Below are positions 9,350 through 19,474 of a stretch of DNA of 64,000 nt, one piece after another (position 1 is the first letter of the stretch; each line of letters starts with the position of its first letter). Where the stretch lies: the NCBI RefSeq assembly GCF_001613505.1, contig NZ_BDCM01000009.1:124001-188000 (forward strand), in the 5' to 3' direction. The notes under the pieces were generated by a model. It had not been told where the DNA came from. It worked only from the letters and a program-made list of their open reading frames with translations, and made no database searches. The translations under genes were made by a program, and so were the position numbers. The DNA is from Nocardia mikamii NBRC 108933. GTDB taxonomy: Bacteria > Actinomycetota > Actinomycetes > Mycobacteriales > Mycobacteriaceae.

Positions 9350-9586
9350 CGATTCACCTTTCGCCGCACCGGCGCGGATCCTGCGATCCGTGTCGGACGA
9401 AACCGCTTGTCGCGGTTCGATATTCAGTGAACGAGCTACGGGAAGCCGAGCCGATGACGCGGCCCGGGCCGCCGAACCGACCCTACCCGGCCGCCGCGAA
9501 ACGCGAGGCCCTTCGACCCTGGATCGGCGAGTGCCCGCCGTGCACTATGAGGTGATCGATACGCGGCGGATCGGAGAGGGGTGCTC

Positions 9587-9826
9587 GTGGCGAGGAAACG
9601 GTGGAGCGAGCTGGACGAGCGGACGCGGCGGCTGATCGTGGCCGCGACCGTGGTGGAAGGGATCCTGAAACTGGCGGCGCTCATCGATATCGCGCGCCGG
9701 CCGGCCGGGGAGATCCGAGGGTCGAAACTGCGGTGGGCGACCGCGGTGACGCTGCTCAACTCGGCCGGTGCGGTGCCGATCGCCTACTTCCTCGCCGGGC
9801 GCCGGCGACCGGGCACGCACTCCTGA
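9587..9826 (+). CDS. Small membrane protein, PLDc_N/DUF5652-like
   Basis: About 79 residues. Two hydrophobic helices, with RRLIVAATVVEGILKLAALI and AVTLLNSAGAVPIAYFLAG, are separated by the basic loop ARRPAGEIRGSK. Small actinobacterial proteins of this build are often annotated as phospholipase-D N-terminal-like; the function is unknown. Two in-frame GTG codons lie at 9581 and 9587. The second is preferred because GAGAGG at 9574-9579 is then at normal spacing. The gene converges with the next gene, with stops only 6 bp apart. Confidence 0.6.
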   Translation: MARKRWSELDERTRRLIVAATVVEGILKLAALIDIARRPAGEIRGSKLRWATAVTLLNSAGAVPIAYFLAGRRRPGTHS

Positions 9827-9832
9827 GCCCGG

Positions 9833-10084
9833 TCACCCTTCGCCGCGATAGTCCTGGCATCGGCAGCGCTGCGTCGGCAGCCCGGCGCCGCGGTCGCGCG
9901 AGACCAGAACTCCGGCGTCCACGGCGCTGCGGCAGCGGCCCGATACCGGGTCGTGCACGATATTGGAATGCCCGCAGTGCGAGCACAACCGGCGTGTCAC
10001 CTTCCGCGGTACCAGGATCAGCAGCACCAGCGCCGAGAACGCGACGGTGACACCGACGAACCTGAGCAGATGGGGCCAATCCAT
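9833..10084 (-). CDS. Small membrane-anchored protein with Cys-rich (zinc-ribbon-like) tail
   Basis: 83 residues. One N-terminal membrane helix (GVTVAFSALVLLILV) is followed by a basic stop-transfer and a cytoplasmic tail with CSHCGH, GRC and CRCQDY clusters. These could bind zinc. No family was recognised. ATG 10084 follows a purine-rich stretch (GTGAGGTCGTGAG). The short intergenic gap to the Gre-type gene upstream on the same strand (45 bp) allows co-transcription with it. Confidence 0.55.
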   Translation of the reverse strand: MDWPHLLRFVGVTVAFSALVLLILVPRKVTRRLCSHCGHSNIVHDPVSGRCRSAVDAGVLVSRDRGAGLPTQRCRCQDYRGEG

Positions 10085-10129
10085 CTCACGACCTCACTTT
10101 CCGGCCGAGTCCGCCGCGGCCGACCGCGA

Positions 10130-10576
10130 TCAACGCCGTCGCAGGTGCATGCCGTAGGGGACCGCCTCGAGCAATGTCACGTTCACCGACACCCCGCTGG
10201 GAATCCGGTACGAGCACACCTGCCCGGGCCGGGCGCCGGTGAGCGCGCTGCCCAGCGGCGACTCGGGCGAGTACACCTCCAGTTCCTCGGTGTCGGCGCC
10301 GTCGCGCCGGCCCAGCAGGAACGTTTCGGTCTGCTCGTCGTCGAACCGGACGGTCAGCACCATCCCGGGTTCGGCGATGCCGTCGTCGGCGGGCGCCTGC
10401 CCGACCACGGCACGATCCAGCAACTCCTCCAACTCCAGCCGGCGCAGCCGCCGCCCGGCCGCGGACTGCCCGTCCTCGTCGCCGGGGCCGTGTGGCGCCG
10501 CCCGCAACTCCAGCAATTCCCGCCGTAGCCGTTCGTACGCGTCCTGCGTCAACCAGACGCTTTCGGTTCCCGTCAT
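10130..10576 (-). CDS. GreA/GreB-family transcription elongation factor homologue
   Basis: 148 residues from ATG 10576. The N-terminal half has a short, charged coiled-coil-like stretch (AYERLRRELLELRAA, and RRLRRLELEELLDRA). The C-terminal half is the FKBP-like Gre domain, with EVYSPESPLGSALTGARPGQ matching the conserved YxixSPxGxALlGxxxGD region. Gre factors rescue backtracked RNA polymerase through the secondary channel. The coiled coil looks shorter than in canonical GreA, so this is probably the second, divergent Gre-type protein that actinobacteria carry, not the housekeeping GreA. The start is set by GAAGAGAA 5-12 nt upstream. It is divergent from the PucR-type regulator. Confidence 0.75.
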   Translation of the reverse strand: MTGTESVWLTQDAYERLRRELLELRAAPHGPGDEDGQSAAGRRLRRLELEELLDRAVVGQAPADDGIAEPGMVLTVRFDDEQTETFLLGRRDGADTEELEVYSPESPLGSALTGARPGQVCSYRIPSGVSVNVTLLEAVPYGMHLRRR

Positions 10577-10775
10577 CTCATTCTCTTCGTCCACTGCCGA
10601 CAACACCCGGCCCCCGGACGACACCACATCCGCCGCGCCGAGGGTCCACCTCCAGAGTGACCCGCCGGCATACCCGCTACATTGTCGCCAGGAAACAATC
10701 TCGCCCGGCACTGTTGTCGGTTCTGAATAGTGCGACGATCGCCTGATGTCCCGGAAGGAGCCGTGAGCTGCACCG

Positions 10776-12305
10776 ATGGTCAAATTGGATCGGTTGATCA
10801 ATATCGTGAGCCGCTACGGCGCCCGCCTCCACGGCGCCGTCGTGGACCGTGCCGTCGAGATCCACAGCGTCGCGGTCCACGACCCGATCCGCCCGCACGC
10901 GGCCACCGGTGACGTGTTCCTCGCCGTCGGAGCGGCCGACCTCGCCGAAGCCCTCGCCTTGGGAATGGACGCCCGCGCCCGCGTGATCGTGGCGCGCACC
11001 TCCGAGACACCGGATGCCCGGATCCGGCAGCTGCTCGACGATCGCGGGCCGGCGCTGATGACCGTCGACCCGAGCGTGTCCTGGAGCCAGATCGCCTCGG
11101 TCGTCTACGGGCTCGTGCTCGAGGGCCGCGAAACCGAGTCCGGGCGCGGCCCCAGCGATCTGTTCGCCCTCGCCGACACCATCTCCGCCTCCCTCGACGG
11201 GCCGGTGACCATCGAGGATCAGCTGTCGCGCGTGATGGCCTACTCCACCGCGCACCACGACACCGACCCGGTCCGCTCGGACACCATTCTCGGGCGGCGC
11301 ATGCCCGATCGGGTGCGCCGATTCTTCGAGGAGCAGGGAATTTTCGCGCATCTGGCGCGCTCCGATGCGCCGCGCTACATCCCGCCGGCACCCGAACACG
11401 GACTGCACGGGCGCACGGTGGCCGCGGTGCGCGCGGGCCGGGAGCTGCTGGGTTCGGTGTGGGTGTCCGGTCGCGAGCCACTGTCGGCGGATCGAGCCCG
11501 AATCCTGCAGGAGGGCGCGCACACGGTCGCGCTGCATCTGCTGCGGTCCCGGGTCAGTGCCGACCTGGAACGGCAGGTGGAGTCCGAACTGGTCATCGAG
11601 TTGATCGAGGGCAGCCCCGACGCTGAGGCCGCGATCGGCAAACTCGGCATCCCGGCCCGCGATCTTCGCGTCATCGCCTTGCAGGCGCACGCCGAGCAGG
11701 AACGCAACGCCGGAATCCTGCTCGCGTTCGAACGCGCCACGACCGGTTTCGGCTGGTCGCGCCTGGGCCGCAGCACCCTGTTCGGCAACACCGTCTACAC
11801 GCTGCTGCCCGCCGGTGACGATCCGGCGCCGGCGTATCGGTGGATCGCCGATATCGCGGCGAGTCTGCCCGCGCACATGAGCGTCGTGGCCGGCATCGGC
11901 GGCACCGCCGACGCGCGGGAGTTGCCCGCGAGCCGTCAGGAGGCCGACGAGTGCATGGCGCTGCCGGCGACCACCATCCCGGCACCGGCCTGCTACGACA
12001 CCGCCTGGGATCGGGTGCTGATCCAGCGCCTGCGGTCGATGGCCTCCACCGGCCGGCTGCCGTCCAGAGATCCCGTCGCCCAGCTGGCGGAGATCGACGA
12101 GCGGGCCGGCACCCACTATCTGCCCACGTTGAAGGCCTGGTTGGAAGCCCACGGCGATCCGAACACCGCGGCCCGCACTCTCGACGTCCACCCCAACACC
12201 GTGCGTCACCGGATGCGGCGGATGCGTGAACTGGACTTCCTCGACACGGATGATCCGGCCAAGCGCACGGCGCTGCTCATCGCCTTGTCGATCCACACCG
12301 GCTGA
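10776..12305 (+). CDS. PucR-family transcriptional regulator
   Basis: 509 residues. The N-terminal 120 residues (IHSVAVHDPIRPHAATGDVF) fit the PucR N-terminal domain. A central GAF/CdaR-like region follows. The C-terminal helix-turn-helix of the HTH_30 type (LKAWLEAHGDPNTAARTLDV, then HPNTVRHRMRRM) ends the protein. PucR/CdaR proteins are usually local activators of purine, sugar-acid or amino-acid catabolism. No such structural gene is adjacent, so its target is unknown. ATG 10776 is the only suitable start; GGAAGGAG at 10753-10760 is somewhat far away (15 nt). Confidence 0.85.
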   Translation: MVKLDRLINIVSRYGARLHGAVVDRAVEIHSVAVHDPIRPHAATGDVFLAVGAADLAEALALGMDARARVIVARTSETPDARIRQLLDDRGPALMTVDPSVSWSQIASVVYGLVLEGRETESGRGPSDLFALADTISASLDGPVTIEDQLSRVMAYSTAHHDTDPVRSDTILGRRMPDRVRRFFEEQGIFAHLARSDAPRYIPPAPEHGLHGRTVAAVRAGRELLGSVWVSGREPLSADRARILQEGAHTVALHLLRSRVSADLERQVESELVIELIEGSPDAEAAIGKLGIPARDLRVIALQAHAEQERNAGILLAFERATTGFGWSRLGRSTLFGNTVYTLLPAGDDPAPAYRWIADIAASLPAHMSVVAGIGGTADARELPASRQEADECMALPATTIPAPACYDTAWDRVLIQRLRSMASTGRLPSRDPVAQLAEIDERAGTHYLPTLKAWLEAHGDPNTAARTLDVHPNTVRHRMRRMRELDFLDTDDPAKRTALLIALSIHTG

Positions 12306-12341
12306 ACTCCGGCCGGTGAATCGGTTGAGACGGTCGTGAAT

Positions 12342-13130
12342 TCAGAAGATGCCCAGGAGCTTTCCCAGGTTTCCTCCGAGCACCAGGTCGCGCACCTCGC
12401 CGGGGGAGGTGACCCGTTCCACGGCGGCGCGGGCGAGTACCGGATCACCGTAGGGAGCGTCCGAGCCGAACAACGTCCGCTCGGGAATTTCGCGGATCGC
12501 CAGCTTCACCGCGAAAATGACGGTGGCTGTGGACAATTCCAAATACATGCTCGGCGTGGCCCGTACCAGTTCGATCGCGTCCATCCAGTGCATTCCGCCG
12601 AGCTGGCTGACCACCAGCGGAACCGCCGGGTATCGCGCGGCGAGACGGGACAAGGTGCGCAGGTCTTCCGCAGTGGTGGGGGCAAAACCGTGCACCACGA
12701 CAGGCAGCCCGCCATGATCGTGCGCCGCGGCGAGCACGGGCTCGATCCGGGCAGCCTCACCCGCGGGAGGTGTGAGTTCCCCGATACCGCGCAGTCCGCG
12801 GCCCACCACTTCGCGGTCGATCAGAGCCGCGAGGTCGTGTTCAGGCAGGTTCAGCGGCACGGAGCCGAACCCGATGAACCGGCCCGGGTGCGCGTCCAGA
12901 GTCTGATGAAGCTCCGCCCATGCGGTGCGGTATCTGTCGCTGCTGTTCTCACCGCCTGCCAGGGCGGTGTCGAGGACGCTCATCTCGCGGCGCAACGAGA
13001 CGAGGTCGACGGCGCGTTCCGGATGTGCTCTGGTCCCGAAGAGCACAGCGCGATCCACTCCCGCGTCGTCCAAGGCGGTGAGGTGGCTCTCGACCGGGTC
13101 GTGGACATGACTGTGGGCATCGATGATCAA
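12342..13130 (-). CDS. Amidohydrolase (amidohydrolase-2/ACMSD-like), probable TTG start
   Basis: A TIM-barrel hydrolase. The metal motif HSHVHD follows directly on the start, and VVVHGF, SQLGGMHW and the late metal/catalytic motif LFGSDAPYGD follow. Length from TTG 13130 is 262 residues. TTG is favoured because GGAGG lies 5 nt upstream and the protein then begins directly with the first beta strand LIIDAHSHVHD. A longer frame to 13211 adds a sequence without family resemblance that overlaps the operator region. Members hydrolyse or decarboxylate small cyclic compounds; the substrate here is unknown. It is divergent from a MerR regulator, which probably controls it. Confidence 0.72.
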   Translation of the reverse strand: MIIDAHSHVHDPVESHLTALDDAGVDRAVLFGTRAHPERAVDLVSLRREMSVLDTALAGGENSSDRYRTAWAELHQTLDAHPGRFIGFGSVPLNLPEHDLAALIDREVVGRGLRGIGELTPPAGEAARIEPVLAAAHDHGGLPVVVHGFAPTTAEDLRTLSRLAARYPAVPLVVSQLGGMHWMDAIELVRATPSMYLELSTATVIFAVKLAIREIPERTLFGSDAPYGDPVLARAAVERVTSPGEVRDLVLGGNLGKLLGIF

Positions 13131-13191
13131 GGGTTCCTCCAGAAAGTAGCGGGCCGCTGGAATGCGGCGAGGCACGTCCACTGTTGCTGCC

Positions 13192-13211
13192 TGACACTGT
13201 TGGAAGGTCAA
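13192..13211. promoter_or_regulatory. Putative MerR operator and promoter between amidohydrolase and MerR genes
   Basis: TGAC (13192-13195) and GTCA (13207-13210) flank an 11-nt spacer. On the minus strand TTGACC (13211-13206) can serve as the -35 of the amidohydrolase promoter. A direct repeat ACTGTTG occurs at 13180-13186 and 13196-13202. A dyad in a stretched spacer is typical of MerR control, but the -10 is weak. Confidence 0.35.
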
Positions 13212-13228
13212 GCAGGAGAGGAAAAGAC

Positions 13229-13597
13229 GTGCTCATCGGAGAACTGGCCGAGCGGACCGGGACCAGCGAACGCCTCCTGCGCTACTACGAACGGGCAGGG
13301 CTGCTCCGGGCCGAGCGCCAGTCCAACGGGTACCGGACCTATGACGGGACCGCTGTCACGACGGTCCTGCGGATTCGGGCTCTACTCGCGGCCGGTCTGC
13401 CGACCCGCATCATCCGCCAGATTCTTCCCTGCACCGACGCCGAGGCCAGGGTGATGCCCTGCCCCGGCGTCCTGGACGCGCTCCGCGCCCAGCTACGTGT
13501 CCTCGAGCAACGATCGGCAGAGATCAGTGCGGCCAGGAACGTCCTGCTGCAGACCATCACCATCACGGAAGCCGCCATCGCGTCTGCCGCGTCATGA
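13229..13597 (+). CDS. MerR-family transcriptional regulator
   Basis: 122 residues from GTG 13229, with AGGAGAGG at 13213-13220. The N-terminal winged helix is canonical: LIGELAERTGTSERLLRYYE, then the wing region SNGYRTYDG. A dimerisation coiled coil (LRAQLRVLEQRSAEISAARN) follows. The only cysteines are CTDAEARVMPCPG near residues 72-84. They do not form the metal-binding loop of the CueR or SoxR groups, so the effector is probably an organic compound. Its gene is divergent from the amidohydrolase gene. The two share a 98-bp control region. Confidence 0.85.
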   Translation: MLIGELAERTGTSERLLRYYERAGLLRAERQSNGYRTYDGTAVTTVLRIRALLAAGLPTRIIRQILPCTDAEARVMPCPGVLDALRAQLRVLEQRSAEISAARNVLLQTITITEAAIASAAS

Positions 13598-13866
13598 GCC
13601 CGGTGGCGGGCACCCCGGGGCAGCCTCCCGTTGCTGTTCTCGGGCACCGGAACCGGACAACTGCTGAAACACGCAGGCGCCGTAGGGCTTTCGCTGAACA
13701 CCGGTAGCGGGTGTCGCTGTCGGTGTGCAGCGTGGGGGCTGTCGTGGGCCCGCGTGCCGATGCCCACTGCTCGTCATCAGCATCGCATCACCCGGAACCG
13801 CTCCGGGTCGGTACCGAACAGGTGCGGGGACCCGCGTGTGTGACATCGCGGTCATCCGCCGGCGGG

Positions 13867-14967
13867 TTATCCGGTGGCGCGGTGGTGGTCCGGCGGCGGG
13901 GTGAGGTCCTCGACCACCACCAGATTTCCTCCGGCCTGCTTCGCCCGGTACATGGCGGCGTCGGCGGATTGCAGCAGCCGGTCCGGTGTCGGTCGCGGGC
14001 ATCGCGGGCAGGCCGTCGCGTCGTAGACGGCGACACCGACGCTGGCGGTGACCTCGACCGTGGTGTCGGACGGTTCGGCGACGGTGCGGCGCAGGCGTTC
14101 GGCCTCGGCGCGGGCGGCGTCGGCGGCGATCGGCGTGGCGACCACGAATTCCTCGCCGCCCGTACGTGCCACCACCGCGGTGCGGCCGGCGGTCTCGTGC
14201 AGGCGCCGGGCGGTCCGCACGAGCACGGTGTCGCCGACGCGGTGTCCCCAGGTGTCGTTGACGCTTTTGAATTTGTCGAGGTCGAAGGTCATGACGCTGA
14301 TCACGGGGTGCTGGTCGACCAGCAGCGGGAGCCGGATCTCGAGGCCGCGGCGGTTCAGCAGTTCGGTCAGGGGATCCGACATCGATTCGGTGCGCAGCAG
14401 CCAGTAGAGGATCTGCAGTGCGGGGACGGCGCTGACCACCGACACGAACAACAGCAACCCGACCGCGAGTGCGAGCCGCAGTTGTCCGCCGCCGGTGGCG
14501 ATGCGCACCGACATCACGATCACCGCCAGCAGCGACCACGCCGAATGCGCCGCCAATATCCGCGCATTGTGGAAGAAGCCGAGGTAGCTGCCGGTGACCA
14601 CGAGCAGTACCGTGCCCATCGCCCCGAACAGCCGATCGGGCACCTGCAGGAATTCCAGGATGAACAGCACGTCGGCGCCGCCGATGAGCACCAGTGATTC
14701 GGTTTTGCCGGGCCAGCGCAGCAACCACCAGCGCAGTGCCCACAGCGTCCCGCACGCCACCCCGACCGTGGACGCGATACCGGGATGACCGGGCGGTCCC
14801 ACCGGTGATCCCGTGATCACCGCGCCCATCGCCGCGATCATCGCCCCGGCGACACCGACCAGCACTTTCAGCGGACCCAGCGCGGATCGGGCCGTCAGGC
14901 TGCGCACCAGCCAGCAATAGTCGACCGGATCGTTCCACCAGGCCCGCAGTGTCTTGCCGCCATTCAT
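13867..14967 (-). CDS. Membrane-bound diguanylate cyclase (GGDEF domain)
   Basis: 366 residues from ATG 14967. Five to six hydrophobic helices (about residues 30-195) are followed by a GGDEF domain. SDPLTELLNRRG opens that domain, FDLDKFKSVNDTWGHRVGD carries the metal and substrate residues, and the active-site loop reads GGEEF (about 273-277), an active variant. The RxxD inhibitory site five residues upstream is absent (ARTGGEEF), so product inhibition through that site is unlikely. The protein should make cyclic di-GMP at the membrane in response to an unknown signal. The 269 bp between it and the MerR gene hold no recognisable gene. Confidence 0.85.
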   Translation of the reverse strand: MNGGKTLRAWWNDPVDYCWLVRSLTARSALGPLKVLVGVAGAMIAAMGAVITGSPVGPPGHPGIASTVGVACGTLWALRWWLLRWPGKTESLVLIGGADVLFILEFLQVPDRLFGAMGTVLLVVTGSYLGFFHNARILAAHSAWSLLAVIVMSVRIATGGGQLRLALAVGLLLFVSVVSAVPALQILYWLLRTESMSDPLTELLNRRGLEIRLPLLVDQHPVISVMTFDLDKFKSVNDTWGHRVGDTVLVRTARRLHETAGRTAVVARTGGEEFVVATPIAADAARAEAERLRRTVAEPSDTTVEVTASVGVAVYDATACPRCPRPTPDRLLQSADAAMYRAKQAGGNLVVVEDLTPPPDHHRATG

Positions 14968-15204
14968 CGACTCACCCTCGCACCCGGCCGGTTGCCCGGC
15001 CGTCGCTCGTTTCCGGTGCGAGAATCCCGGGGCGAGGATCTCGGGAATCTCATCGGCTGATCCGCAGCAGTCTAGACCGGCAACTCGGACTCGCCGGGCG
15101 AAAATGTGGTACTTCCACGAACGGCGCCGCAGGTGATCGGCCCCGGTGAACGCTCGCGGTGCCGCCTCGGCGCCGTATGGCTCGACCACACCGCGCGGAT
15201 CGGC

Positions 15205-15792
15205 TCAGCGGTCGCCGGCCACCAGGAGCAGGCGGGCCACCGAGGTGAGCCGGACCGCCATCTCCCGGTAGCTGTAGTAGCCCATCCCGGCCTGGATCAT
15301 CGCCCCGCTGACCGCGATGTTCAGGGCGTCGAGAAGGTCGTCGGTGCAGGTGCCGCCCAGGGCGGTGCGGACGCGGTCGCTCATGGCGGCGCCGATGCGG
15401 GTGCGCAGGGCCGACACGTCGGGGTCGTGGCTGAGGACCGCGGCGGAGGCGGCCAGGCTCAGTTCCGGCTCCTCGGACATCAGCTCGCCCATCTCGGTGA
15501 ACACGGTCGCCAGCCGCTGCGCGGGTGTCTCGCCGGTGACCGGCCGAGCACACCAGGTGCGGATCCGGCGCCAGTACGCTTCGGCCACCAGATGCTGCTT
15601 CGCCGAGAAGTAGCCGTAGGCGGTTGCGTGCGTGAGCCCGGCCCGCCGGCACACCTCCCGCATGGACAACTGGTCGTAGCCCTGCTCCCGCAACACGTCG
15701 AGACCGGCATCGAGCAAGCGGTCCACGGTCTCGGCGGAGCGGCCGGCCAGCGAGCGCCGGGGCGGGCGGGAATGTATCGCGGCCTCCACCAT
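15205..15792 (-). CDS. TetR-family transcriptional regulator
   Basis: 195 residues. The N-terminal helix-turn-helix is complete: VDRLLDAGLDVLREQGYDQL, SMREVCRRAGLTHATAYGYF and SAKQHLVAEAYW. The C-terminal ligand domain is all-helical and of usual size. The gene is divergent from the alpha/beta hydrolase gene 83 bp away, and the gap contains TACGCCTGTA, whose ends (TAC and GTA) are inverted. Autoregulation and control of the hydrolase are therefore likely. The inducer is unknown; many such pairs respond to the hydrolase substrate. Confidence 0.85.
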   Translation of the reverse strand: MVEAAIHSRPPRRSLAGRSAETVDRLLDAGLDVLREQGYDQLSMREVCRRAGLTHATAYGYFSAKQHLVAEAYWRRIRTWCARPVTGETPAQRLATVFTEMGELMSEEPELSLAASAAVLSHDPDVSALRTRIGAAMSDRVRTALGGTCTDDLLDALNIAVSGAMIQAGMGYYSYREMAVRLTSVARLLLVAGDR

Positions 15793-15875
15793 GAATCAGA
15801 CACTAGGATATACGCCTGTAAACAGCAAAAGCCGACGCCGGACCCAGCGGGTGCGGAAACTACCGACGAGGCACG

Positions 15876-16778
15876 ATGGCATCCACATTCACCCCCGCGC
15901 CGGATCGCACCGAATTCGATCTGGGATCGGTGACCTTGCACGCCTTGACCTGGGGCGATCCCGCGGCGACGCTCGCGCTGTGCCTGCACGGCTACCCCGA
16001 CACCGCCTGGACGTGGCGCCATCTCGGGCCCGCGCTGGCCGCTCACGGGTACTACGCCGTGGCACCGTTCAGCCGGGGATACGCCCCGTCGACGGTGCCG
16101 GCCGACGGTGACGTGTCGACCGGTTCACGAGTCGGCGACGCACTCGGCATCGCCGAGCGCCTGGGCGCCGAGCGGGCCGTCGTCATCGGCCACGACTGGG
16201 GCGCCTTCACCGCGAATGCCGTTGCCGCCCTGCCAGAATCGCCGTTTCGGTCCTTCGTCGCCGCGGCGGTTCCACCGTTGGCCAGTGTCAGGATCACCCG
16301 CGACAACCTCGCCCGCCACGTGGCGCGGACGCTGGCGCAGTCGGTGAACAGCTGGTACATCCTAGCCAACCAGCTCCCGGCCCTTCCCGAACGCTTCTTC
16401 ACTCCGATGACCGCGTTCCTGTGGCGGCGGTGGTCTCCCGGATACGACGCCACCGACGACCTCGCCCACCTCGCCGCGGCCGCACCGCCGCAGCACCGCT
16501 CCGCGATCATCGGCTACTACCGGCAACTGGTCCGCCCGCGGTCGACGCGGCCCCGCGACCTCGACCGGCTGCTGATGTCGCCACCGATCCACCCGATCCT
16601 GCAGCTCTACGGCGCCACCGACGGATGCCTGCGGCCCGGCTTCTTCCAGGATCTGGACCGGCACCTGCCCGCGGGCAGCCGCGTCGTGCGCATCGACGAC
16701 GCCGGGCATTTCCTGCACTTGGAGAAACCGGAGGCGGTGAACGAGATCATCCTCGACTACCTCGCAGCGGGACAGTAA
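15876..16778 (+). CDS. Alpha/beta hydrolase of the epoxide hydrolase/haloalkane dehalogenase type
   Basis: 300 residues. LHGYPD (38-43) forms the oxyanion loop, and GHDWGA places an aspartate (D107) at the nucleophile position, as in epoxide hydrolases and dehalogenases, instead of serine. YGATDGCL supplies the acid and DAGHFLHLE the catalytic histidine. The lid region contains the paired aromatic residues expected for epoxide hydrolases (YYRQLV). No signal peptide is seen, so it is cytoplasmic. It is divergent from the TetR gene and converges with the APH-like gene, with stops 4 bp apart. It may act on an epoxide or ester made by the nearby P450; that link is only positional. Confidence 0.82.
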   Translation: MASTFTPAPDRTEFDLGSVTLHALTWGDPAATLALCLHGYPDTAWTWRHLGPALAAHGYYAVAPFSRGYAPSTVPADGDVSTGSRVGDALGIAERLGAERAVVIGHDWGAFTANAVAALPESPFRSFVAAAVPPLASVRITRDNLARHVARTLAQSVNSWYILANQLPALPERFFTPMTAFLWRRWSPGYDATDDLAHLAAAAPPQHRSAIIGYYRQLVRPRSTRPRDLDRLLMSPPIHPILQLYGATDGCLRPGFFQDLDRHLPAGSRVVRIDDAGHFLHLEKPEAVNEIILDYLAAGQ

Positions 16779-16782
16779 CGGC

Positions 16783-17967
<1,185 letters not shown>

Positions 17968-19194
17968 TCACCGGGCGCCGATCGTGACCGGCATATGCCG
18001 GATACCGGTGTGTTTGTTGCTGCGGACGTACTCGACGGGCCCGCGCGGAGTGAGGGTTTCGACACGATCGAGCAGCGCGTCGAACATGACCCGCATCTCC
18101 ATCCGCGCGAGCGAGGCGCCCAGGCAGAAGTGCACGCCACGCCCGAAAGCCAGGTGCGGGTTGGGGTTTCGGGTGATGTCGAACCGGTGGGGGTCGGTGA
18201 ACACACTGTCGTCGCGGTTGGCCGAGGCCCACCACAGCGTGACCTTGTCACCGGCGGCGATGCGGTGGCCGCCGACCCACACGTCCACGGTGGCCGTGCG
18301 CCGATTGTAGGGGGTCGAGGACGCCCAGCGCAACATCTCCTCGACCGCGGCCGGAAGGCGAGTCCTGTCCTGCTGCAACTGTTTCCACAGCTGCGACGAT
18401 TCGCTGAGCGCGGCCGCCCCGAGGGCGATGGAGTTGCGTGTGGTCTCGCTGCCCGCGGCGACGATCAGGCTCAGGAACAGGTGTTGTTCGGCGTCGGTCA
18501 GCGGCTCGTCGTCGACGAGGGCGTGCGTGATCACCGACAGCAGATCCTCACCCGGTACGCCGCGTTTGCGGTGCAGCAGGTCCGCGGCATAGGCGAACAT
18601 CCGGGCCTGTGCCCGGGCGAGACGGTCGTCGACCTCGCCGACTTCGCGGCCGTCGTAGTCCAGGGTGACGTTCGCCCAGTTCATCAGTTCGTGGCGATCG
18701 GCTTGCGGCACACCGGCCAGCTCGGCGACGGCCTGCAGCGGCAGTTCCGCGGCCACATCGGTGAGAAAGTCGCACTCGCCCTGGGCCACCGCCGCGTCCA
18801 CGATGCCGGCCGCGCGCCGGCGCAGATCGTCCTCGATCCGCCGCAGCGCTCGCGGGGTGGTGCTGGGCGCGAGCAGACGACGGATCTTCGCGTGGCGGGG
18901 ATCGTCCATCATGTTCAGCAGCGCCCCGACCGGCACACCCAGCGGCATATCCTCGAGCGTCGTGCCGCCGCCGTCGCGTCCGCCGCCGGATTCGGAGGAG
19001 AACACCGTGGTGTCGGTGGCCGCGGCGACGATGTCGGCATAGCGGCTGAGCACCCAGAAACCGTCGCCGCCGGGGCTGTGCGCGGTGGGCGGATGAAACC
19101 ACACCGGCGCTTCCCGCCGCAGCCGATCGAAAATACGGTGCGGGAACCCGTCGGTGAACCGGTCCAGGTCGGTGAGGTCGATGTCCTCGTGCAC
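17968..19194 (-). CDS. Cytochrome P450
   Basis: 408 residues from GTG 19194, with the perfect ribosome-binding sequence AAGGAGGTGA upstream. The heme-binding loop FGRGVHFCLGASLARME contains the proximal ligand Cys357. The I-helix reads AAGSETTR, with the oxygen-activating Thr, and the ExxR motif is in VEEMLRW. This is a soluble bacterial class I P450 needing a ferredoxin and reductase, neither of which is in the window. The sequence style (IVAAGSETTRNSIALG, FDITRNPNPHLAFGRG) is that of the CYP125/CYP142/CYP124-like group acting on sterol side chains and branched lipids. That assignment is by resemblance only. It heads an operon with the APH-like kinase. Confidence 0.88.
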   Translation of the reverse strand: MHEDIDLTDLDRFTDGFPHRIFDRLRREAPVWFHPPTAHSPGGDGFWVLSRYADIVAAATDTTVFSSESGGGRDGGGTTLEDMPLGVPVGALLNMMDDPRHAKIRRLLAPSTTPRALRRIEDDLRRRAAGIVDAAVAQGECDFLTDVAAELPLQAVAELAGVPQADRHELMNWANVTLDYDGREVGEVDDRLARAQARMFAYAADLLHRKRGVPGEDLLSVITHALVDDEPLTDAEQHLFLSLIVAAGSETTRNSIALGAAALSESSQLWKQLQQDRTRLPAAVEEMLRWASSTPYNRRTATVDVWVGGHRIAAGDKVTLWWASANRDDSVFTDPHRFDITRNPNPHLAFGRGVHFCLGASLARMEMRVMFDALLDRVETLTPRGPVEYVRSNKHTGIRHMPVTIGAR

Positions 19195-19287
19195 GACGTG
19201 TCACCTCCTTGCCCACATCGCGCTTGCCCACATCACGAGATCGCCTGTCGGCGGCTGCCGGGCGCCGTCGCACGACCCGGCAGCCTG

Positions 19288-19300
19288 CACCTTACAGGTG
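19288..19300. promoter_or_regulatory. Short palindrome upstream of the P450 operon
   Basis: CACCT-TAC-AGGTG is a perfect 5+3+5 inverted repeat 93 bp before the P450 start. On the minus strand it abuts TTGACA (19304-19299), a consensus -35, although no good -10 follows. It could be a repressor site. The stretch 19195-19474 contains no gene. Confidence 0.35.
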
Positions 19301-19474
19301 TCAATCCGGCCGTAAGGCGATATCGGGAGCGCTCGATCCCACCCGCGGGATCGGACGGACGGTCATGGTGTGTGCCCGATTTGGCGCAGGACGCTCAGGT
19401 TGTCCTCGAATGCCGATCCTCGGTGATCCGGGCATGGTCGTCGCCGAGGTGCTGGATGACGAACAGCGCGATCC

